Shown here piece after piece: positions 57,429 through 64,000 of a DNA stretch of 64,000 nucleotides. The notes beneath the pieces were generated by a model. The model worked only from the letters and a program-made list of their open reading frames with translations, was not told the origin of the DNA and did no database searches. Position 1 is the stretch's first letter; every line of letters begins with the position of its first letter. The position numbers and the translations under genes are program-made. Source of the DNA: Notospermus geniculatus (Eukaryota; Nemertea; Pilidiophora; Heteronemertea; Lineidae); assembly GCA_002633025.1 (NCBI GenBank), contig NMRB01002562.1:31042-95041 (forward strand), written 5' to 3'.

Positions 57429-57680
57429 ATGGCAGTCACTCGGTTAAACCCGGAGAACCTCGGAATGTCTCGTGTGTTGCAGACTCACGAGACCAGTGAA
57501 ATTGAGAAATTTTCGAAGGCTGAAAGTTTCAGGATTCAAAGCTCGATTCCAGTCTGTTTATACGCCCCTGGTATTTTGTTGGTCGTACTTCTATCCTTTC
57601 ATACCTTGGGGAAACTTCTTCCCGTCTACATTGGAAAAACTTTCTCAATCTCATATTACACAGTCACGCAGAGCCAATAA
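57429..57680 (+). CDS. Unidentified 83-aa ORF with one hydrophobic segment
   Basis: ATG in acceptable context (gctagATGG). Residues 1-41 are polar. Residues ~42-65 form a hydrophobic stretch (LYAPGILLVVLLSFHTLGKLL) long enough for one membrane helix, followed by a short tail. Copy B (63014-63265) differs at one residue (Met to Thr) and one silent site. Promoter-like motifs lie upstream. An overlapping frame of 115 codons is also open, so coding is not established. Family unknown. Confidence 0.25.
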   Translation: MAVTRLNPENLGMSRVLQTHETSEIEKFSKAESFRIQSSIPVCLYAPGILLVVLLSFHTLGKLLPVYIGKTFSISYYTVTQSQ

Positions 57681-57917
57681 CTTTTTGCCCTTCGTTGACT
57701 CTTCCCTGTCTTCCGCAGAAGCGGTGCTGTGCTGCTTGAAGCGTGGCCTGCAAAGGCAGGCGATGGGAATTTTCGTCATTCTCACTAAGACATGGGCATC
57801 TGGTCTAAAGGAGCTGTAATAAACAGCCAATGGCTTTGCCGTGACGTCATTCTCATTAAGACATGGGCGTTTGGTCTAAAAGAACTGATAATAAGCTGGC
57901 GATTGCATCGTTTTCGG

Positions 57918-57918
57918 N
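57918..57918. other. Single-N assembly join between duplication copies
   Basis: The N separates the last base of copy A from the first base of copy B. Confidence 0.98.
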
Positions 57919-59199
57919 GTTTGGCCTCTATACCCAGGGCGACGGACTGCACATGCGGTTAAAATGTGAAAATTTCGCTTAGATTAGATCGTACGTTACT
58001 CGAGACAGCACTTGAGGAACATGTATTGATTATATCAACTGAATTACCCCCGTAGCTGACAAAATCAAGATTGACCTAGACACAGTGAACCACACTTCAC
58101 CATATCCAATATATGTTTCAACCCTCTCAATATTTCCATGCATCGTTTCGTCTATGGCAATGCCGGGTCGTGTCTTATGACAACCCGGAAATGGTGCGAC
58201 GCCATGATATCGATTTTGGCGCGCTGGCCTGTCCTATTCTGATGACAAGTTGGATCTGGCAGGACTAGCTTGTTACAGAACTGTCACTTATCTCATAAAT
58301 CCAGTGTTTGGTACTTTTTCAACAAGACAATTGCTCCGAAATCGACCTGCTATATCTGATCTCGGGTATAATATGTCACGCTATCGCAAAAAAGAATCTC
58401 ACTGAAATTCGACCAACAAAATGAACTTGTAAAATTCCAAAGCAGAGACGTGGAATTGTTGTTTTTGAAAGAACATTAGTTTTATTAGCAAAAATCTTTT
58501 GTCAATATCAGAAAAAGTTGATAACCAAGACGTCATCTGCCATTTACTGGAATACAAAGGCAACATGATACATTATATTTCTTTTGAAATGAAAAATGCT
58601 TTCAAAGAATAGACATTTATTTATAACTTTTAAGTTGAAAGGGCTTTTTAGATGTACATGTATATATAAACACCTGTACATTTGTCAAAACTGACTTTTG
58701 TCCTCATCTTTTATGGCAAAACCCTTCCCCCCTGTCTGAGCTTGTTTGTTAATCTTTCTATCATGACTGTTTTTGTTAAGCTTCTAAAGAAAAAAAACAA
58801 TACCTCTGAGAAACTAGTAAAAAGCTTTTTCGAAAAAAAATATTGAACCTCCTGGGTTCATAGGGGTTTAAATCTGATTGAAAACGCCCACGGCGTTCTT
58901 TCACGTACAACAGAAGACATATCGAGGCAAAAATCAAAGTCCAATTTGTTGAGTTCCATCGACGAACAAGATGCTGGAGTCAATTGCCATGCATGAGATT
59001 AATGAAGACACATAACCTCAGTACGACCTCGTCTGCGGAAATCTCGCGAGAACAGTCTTTCCGGAATTGATTTGGTGACCTTAGTGTCATATGTCATGAT
59101 TTGGCACGCCTGTGTATTATTGTATGCGATCATGTTTGTGGTGTGTATCACAGAATTGTTCCGCCTCATTTGATGTATCGAGCATCATGTAAATATAAA

Positions 59200-59421
59200 A
59201 GAGGTCCTTCACGTGACGTCACGTTTCCATGACGACACGATGCCGCCGTATTGGCCGTCAAAATGTCAAGTGACGTCACGGCATGAACACAGCGTCAACA
59301 CACAGATCCTGACGTCAAAATGTTATGACGTGACGTTTTGACGTCGTCGCCGGCCATTTGACGGCCAACATGGCCGACTCTATGCAGTCTCGTGATCGTG
59401 TGACGTCAGTGAAGAACCTCT
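59200..59421. mobile_element. ~220-bp CRE/YY1-motif MITE, copy 4
   Basis: Duplicate of 53865-54086 in copy B, apparently unchanged. Confidence 0.85.
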
Positions 59422-59641
59422 TTACATTTTTTAGTAGGTGCTAGAAGGAAACCATAGTATCAGGGTCAAGACTCTGAAGCCTGGTTAAAGCCGGTAGCTT
59501 TAAATCTCAGTGAGGTCATCTCTGCGAGCCATCTGTAAGAAAACCTACGTGTTCTTCCGCATCTCGGCGAGTTTTCTGTCAGCGATACGACTCACAGACA
59601 CGGCTTCCGATCTCGCAGACATGAACTGTGTGTGTGCTGCA

Positions 59642-59975
59642 CACTGTTAGAAATTATTAATTTTACAGTCGTAATTTTGCAGTAATTTTACAGAAAGTGC
59701 CTGCAGCAGAGTCCCCAGCACTTTCTGTAAATTTACATACTTTTTTTAATGGTATGATTCATGTTTTCCTGTATTGGTTGGACTCCATTGGACATCCAAT
59801 TATCATGCCTTCTGAGATCAGTATGAAAATATAATGTGGTCAGCCTCCAGTCAAGTCTCTCTTAACATTTATTTAAGTCTGTAGTTTTACAGATCACTCT
59901 GTAATTTTACAGATCCAGTCCTGGGGACTCTGCTGCACAGATTTTCTGTAAAATCTTCTGTTATTTCTAACAGTG
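59642..59975. mobile_element. MITE, CACTGTTAGAAAT family, copy 3
   Basis: Duplicate of 54307-54639 in copy B with a few substitutions. Confidence 0.8.
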
Positions 59976-60299
59976 CAGTCAGTGAGACGTTACACAACGC
60001 GACCAGCATAACCTGCAAAACGCGTCGGTTGTTCCAGCCTTGAGGAAGCATTGGAATTTGAAACCGACTATAATATCAATTTGTCTTCGATCTGCCAAAT
60101 ATCAGCCTGACTGAGTTGTACGATATTCATGTTTACAGATAATGACGATAGTATGTCTCTCAGGCCACTCAATCCCCGAGGTAATACAAACAAAATATGT
60201 CAAATCGCTCAGCCCATTTAATACTAAATTGTCAAAGTGTATTAAATTTCACAGACCTCGGAGGAAATCATTTCACGAAGTTAGATATTGACTCGAAAC

Positions 60300-60623
60300 T
60301 TATTTAATTGATGGCGAGGTTCTGATGCTGACACAGTGTAGGTCTTCACGGCGTTTGGTTACATTTGAGTAGCTATGGAAGCTGATTGAGTTTGTCTGCA
60401 GACGCCAGTCTGCCACAGGTTTCTGGTCTGTAGCATCATCTAGAAGAATATGTGCAGGTTTACGCACATATATTACTTCGCTACCTTTTTTCGTCACAAA
60501 AGACACATGCAGTCCATGACGTATTAGCTGTCTTTTAATCGCACTGTGAGACAGCGCAGTTTCATACCAATCAGACCTCGTCCCAACCGTATCAAAACAC
60601 ATGGGAACGAGATTGATGATCAA
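60300..60623 (-). CDS. Unidentified 107-codon frame, copy B
   Basis: Partner of 54965-55288. The adjoining minus-strand frame upstream (60732-60925), open in copy A as 55377-55592, is broken here by a Tyr-to-stop change (tac to taa after gattgggaa). So at least that neighbour is not under coding constraint. Confidence 0.2.
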   Translation of the reverse strand: MIINLVPMCFDTVGTRSDWYETALSHSAIKRQLIRHGLHVSFVTKKGSEVIYVRKPAHILLDDATDQKPVADWRLQTNSISFHSYSNVTKRREDLHCVSIRTSPSIK

Positions 60624-60933
60624 TCTTCATTCTAATCACGTTAAGTTCTCGAGATTTCCCGTTCGTGTTCCACTCGACCTGATGTTGATGATCATTGGAG
60701 TCTCGCCTGCTCTATGTGGGGGATGCTGAAAAAAATCTTAAATCACTTATCTTCGTTTATTCCCAATCCGTTTCGGCACCAAGGACTTCGAGAGGTTTTT
60801 TTATCGGGTAGAGTTCTCTAAGCTTGTAATTTGTCATTGTAACTTGTTTTGTTCCCAGGAAGATTTCTAGAGAAACTGGGGTAATAATGTGCAGCACATT
60901 TGACACTATACTACAGGAAAAAGACACCAGTTG

Positions 60934-61179
60934 CTATCGGTATAGATGGTGCGTGGCTAACTCTGCATCGTAACATTTGACAGCGAACAGCAGTAAAAAT
61001 ACTACACTACTCTTCATTCCACATCCGATTGGCGCGAAGTTTACGGCCGATATCTCTGCAACGGCTGGGTCAAATTTGACATACCATACATCAATCGATT
61101 TGTCTTTTTTGCCAAAACAGGCATCATCACTGTTATTTTCCCTATAAACGTGACAGAAAAAAGTTCTTTCACCAATCAC
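60934..61179 (-). pseudogene. Minus arm of divergent frame pair (copy B, intact core)
   Basis: 81 open codons (GTG first). The core DKSIDVWYVKFDPAVAEI is followed by NFAPIGCG, then a hydrophobic VVFLLLFAV stretch. Compared with the plus arm at 61342-61431, ten of 29 codons differ: seven silently at third positions and three with a residue change. That ratio is unusual for non-coding repeats and suggests past protein-level constraint. No family recognised. Mobile-element origin is possible because it is inside a repeat-rich duplication. Confidence 0.4.
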
Positions 61180-61224
61180 AGTTCATGTTTGCGGGCGAAA
61201 TGGCGGCCATTTTAAAATGACGCA

Positions 61225-61602
61225 ATGCATCGTGCACGTGTAAACTGCACTGAACACGATAGCGAAATGAAATGGATTTTGAGAAAGGGATCCGTTATGT
61301 CGGCCTTACCCGAAAAAGGAAGACAGCAGAAAGATACCGACAAGAAAGACAAGTCAATTGATGTATGGTATGTCAAATTTGACCCAGCCGTCGCGGAGAT
61401 ATTGGCTGAAAATCTCGCGCCAATCGGATTGCAATGAACTGTAGTTGCTGTGCGCGTAAATGGTGCATGGCTAACACTACATCGTTACCTAACGAAGGAC
61501 AGCAGCGTAAAGGATACGGACACACTGAAGCCATCCCTTCCAGCGACAGTAGCTAATCAGCATCCGAAAGCAGTCTTTGATCATGTTATACGTCCTGTAT
61601 GA
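61225..61602 (+). pseudogene. Plus arm of divergent frame pair (copy B), interrupted by TGA
   Basis: ATG at 61225, TGA at 61435-61437, then open in frame to a TGA at 61600. It has the same organisation as 55891-56268. Against copy A the core codons show mostly residue-changing differences (for example Trp/Cys, Tyr/Phe, Val/Ala), so constraint seems lost recently. The segment after the TGA has a direct-repeat relative at 60931-60975 (ttgctatcgg...ggtgcgtggctaac), so the locus mixes inverted and direct duplications. Confidence 0.35.
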
Positions 61603-62095
61603 GAAAGGACAGTTTCATGCGTGAAGGCACCACATGAAGAAAATGTATGACTTAATCCATTTGGGTAGTAATCTGGTAATTAGTTACGAGATGAAGTAGA
61701 TGATGAAAAAAACCCTCATGACTATAGAGTGTGCATGAATGGTTTCTTATATGTGATCGTTAAAGTGAATGTAAATTTCCTGACGTTCGAGTCCGACAAG
61801 TGTGCCAGAAGATTTTTTTTACATCATCCTCTGCTCACGCGTTCCATACGGCGTCTGTTCTAATTTGTTAAAGTGTTAGCGTGGTTACAGCATTATGGAC
61901 GTGCACAGACAATTAAGAAATTAACGGTGGAAGTTAGACAAATAGACAAGTTCCTGAGTCCGCCACCAGGGGGTAGGTGGAGTATTCAGTACCTCATATC
62001 TGGCAGTATGATGCTGCACGTCCTCAAAGTGGATTTCACCACGGACAACTTTAGAGGGCAAAAACAGTTATACCCCCGGGGCAAGTGTGTTCAAT

Positions 62096-62458
62096 GAGGA
62101 ACCCGCAGAACTACGCCACGATGTGGCGCTGTCAGTGTAAGACCCGGAAGTCCTATTTTCTAACAGTATTTCCATGTACTTCTTGCCCTAAAATAAACCA
62201 CTCTCTTTGGTTCAATTTTGATTAAATTACACTGTCCTGTTTCATGTTCAAAGTTTTCCATATATCACTGCTTTGTTTCGTCAGAAATGCCACAGGATGC
62301 CAATACTGACAACGTCTTTTGGGGAAATTTCCACGGAAAATTGTGTAGAAAAATGTACACATGCTTTGACGACGTGACGTCAACAGCGAAAAAAGTGACG
62401 TCAGTACGTCATTCGGGTCTTATACTGACTGCGCCATCTGCAGTCATGCGGGTTCCCC
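62096..62458. mobile_element. 363-bp element present only in copy B
   Basis: Ends gaggaacccgcag and the inverse of tgcgggttcccc, with a further inverted pair (ggcgctgtcagtgtaagacc / gggtcttatactgactgcgc), giving about 50 bp of imperfect inverted termini. AT flanks both sides. Copy A reads ttcaattacgaacg, so the empty site is known. No transposase. The class is uncertain because AT is not a standard duplication for common families. Confidence 0.85.
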
Positions 62459-63013
62459 ATTACGAACGAATCTATGGTCTCCCTGGTAAAAGTCCGTCAT
62501 ATAAGTCGAAAAATTAACTTTTGGCACAGATGGCGCTTGATGTAGGCCTATAACCCGGATGTTGGGATATTCCCGACCTATAAGTAGAATGTCAATGCGG
62601 CATCACCTTGAGAGCAGCCAACCAATCAGCGCCGTGGTTTCAATGCCAGCGGCCAATCCTAATAGGTAATTTGGCCTGAACTCTATATCGTACTACTCCG
62701 TGTCTCAACACTGCAGATAATTGAAGAAATCGACACATCTCCCATCAGAGAGAGAAATATTTTTTATCAGAGAGTAATGATTGCATGGTAAAACTCCCCC
62801 CTCTCGCTTCACTGCTGTGCATCACTTTGTTGATTGTCGTTGACTTATTTTTTCCTCCAATGTTGCGTCGACCGGAATAAGTACTAGCTAATAGCTAGTA
62901 GCGTTTTTTTACCCCAAGATACTTTGTGGCGTGTAGGTACACGCAACAATATTTTTGCAATGCATTCATCTGTAGAAATCTGGGTTTTGAGAAGTTCGGG
63001 TAACTGTCGCTAG

Positions 63014-63265
63014 ATGGCAGTCACTCGGTTAAACCCGGAGAACCTCGGAACGTCTCGTGTGTTGCAGACTCACGAGACCAGTGAAATTGAGAAATTTTCG
63101 AAGGCTGAAAGTTTCAGGATTCAAAGCTCGATTCCAGTCTGTTTATACGCCCCTGGTATTCTGTTGGTCGTACTTCTATCCTTTCATACCTTGGGGAAAC
63201 TTCTTCCCGTCTACATTGGAAAAACTTTCTCAATCTCATATTACACAGTCACGCAGAGCCAATAA
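63014..63265 (+). CDS. Unidentified 83-aa ORF, copy B
   Basis: Duplicate of 57429-57680 with one residue difference. The same hydrophobic segment is retained. Confidence 0.25.
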   Translation: MAVTRLNPENLGTSRVLQTHETSEIEKFSKAESFRIQSSIPVCLYAPGILLVVLLSFHTLGKLLPVYIGKTFSISYYTVTQSQ

Positions 63266-63375
63266 CTTTTTGCCCTTAGTTGACTCTTCCCTGTCTTCCG
63301 CAGAAGCGGTGCTGTGCTGCTTGAAGCGTGGCCTGCAAAGGCAGGCGATGGGAATTTTCGTCATTCTCACTAAGA

Positions 63376-63630
63376 CATGGACGTCTGGTCTAAAGGAGCT
63401 GTAATAAACAGCCAATGGCTTATTTTTTGGCGGAATTCTGCCGTGACGTCATTTTCATTAAGACATGGGCGTTTGGTCTAAAGGAACCTGGGCGTTAGGT
63501 CTAAAGGAGCTGATAATAAGCTGGCGATTGCATCGTTTTCGGCTCAGACCGCAGACGTGATGACCTTGTCTTTGACACATGGGCGTCTGGTCTATCTAAA
63601 TGTACCTCCTGGGCGTTTGGTCTAAAGGTA
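63376..63630 (+). repeat. Dispersed ~20-bp motif, five copies
   Basis: tgggcgtttggtctaaagg-type words start at about 63378, 63467, 63489, 63580 and 63610 at irregular spacing. Copy A has two (57793, 57864). Spacing changes and a local duplication at 63467-63510 show recent growth. The last two copies lie outside the 5.6-kb duplication. Confidence 0.75.
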
Positions 63631-64000
63631 CTATGATATACCGTACATCAATCGTCACAATAATGTTGGGTATTACTTCAACATAAAGATAGATATCGGG
63701 GCAGAGGAAATGAATAAAGCAGGAAATGGCGAGGAATTGTACGAAGGACAAAAGCATTGGGACTGACATTAATCAGTCTACGCCGATACTGCGGCACAGG
63801 AATGGCGGCCGACACAAAGGAGAAGTCGAATGGATCCACCATTATCCTCCATATAGGATATTGTGTCCAGCTAAATGGAGCAGTATCAATCATATCAATT
63901 TAGCTCCGTCAATTTTCCGCTAGCTTTCCCTGATATCGTTTCCATATGTTTGGAACCAAAGATGCGGAACTGTGAAAGGTAGTCTGGGGAAATTGACCCA
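63631..64000. other. Unassigned DNA
   Basis: Short frames only. Contains ataccgtacatcaatcgtc, a fragment resembling the core of the divergent pair. No supported gene. Confidence 0.35.

Larger units (their letters stand above)
52584..57917 (+). repeat. Large tandem duplication, copy A (5.33 kb)
   Basis: Matches 57919-63542 from gtttggcctctatacccagg to gcgattgcatcgttttcgg. It ends exactly at the single N at 57918. It carries one MITE (56771-56888) absent from copy B and lacks a 363-bp element present there. Both copies include the 220-bp CRE/YY1 MITE, the CACTGTTAG MITE and the divergent frame pair. Confidence 0.95.
57919..63542 (+). repeat. Large tandem duplication, copy B (5.62 kb)
   Basis: Near-identical head-to-tail partner of 52584-57917. 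The extra length is explained mainly by the element at 62096-62458 and a short tandem gain near 63480, minus the copy A-only MITE. Sequence outside the pair continues normally on both sides. Confidence 0.95.

Noticed and set aside
57418-57436. A CTCF-like motif (cgctagatggcag) near the ORF start
   Set aside because: Single partial match; such words occur by chance and no flanking consensus supports it.

Overview
The window looks like non-coding nuclear DNA from a marine invertebrate animal, probably a deuterostome or similar, but the sequence does not fix the phylum. The evidence is indirect. There is no operon-like gene packing and no long open frame (the longest stop-free run is about 200 codons, roughly what chance gives in 64 kb). 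Small terminal-inverted-repeat elements (MITEs) and tRNA-derived SINEs are abundant, CCAAT/TATA/CRE-type promoter motifs occur, and scaffold gaps and single-N joins are present. I found no gene that can be named. All coding calls are low-confidence candidates.

Layout: 1-15 kb holds a 0.26-kb tandem duplication (964-1558), a 0.21-kb direct repeat with a single N at its edge (7942-8470), several SINEs, and MITEs including a Tc1-like element with TA target sites (11784-12021). 15.1-29.5 kb is two head-to-tail copies of one 7.15-kb block (15112-22259 and 22351-29498). They differ by SNPs, a MITE deletion, a 172-bp insertion and a minisatellite-bearing segment that is an N gap in copy 1. 29.5-52.5 kb is a dense field of MITEs, nested in places (33.67-34.51 kb), with SINEs, a 39-bp minisatellite, NRF-1-like motif clusters, a TTACGTAA array with a near-perfect palindrome (51.1-51.2 kb), and one protein-like open stretch on the minus strand (44.5-45.15 kb). 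52.6-63.5 kb is a second head-to-tail duplication (52584-57917 and 57919-63542) joined at a single N. Its copies carry reciprocal MITE insertions that reveal empty and filled sites.

The best lead for an undescribed coding module is inside this last duplication. Two divergent, inverted reading frames share a roughly 29-codon peptide core. In copy B most differences between the arms are silent third-position changes, which suggests they once evolved as protein. A CCAAT box and a YY1-like motif lie between the arms. The frames are now damaged, with an in-frame TGA and a frameshift in copy A's minus arm, so they are most likely remnants of a mobile element or a dead gene pair.

Because two of the three large or near-identical duplications abut a lone N, part of the apparent structure may be allelic haplotypes placed in tandem by the assembler.
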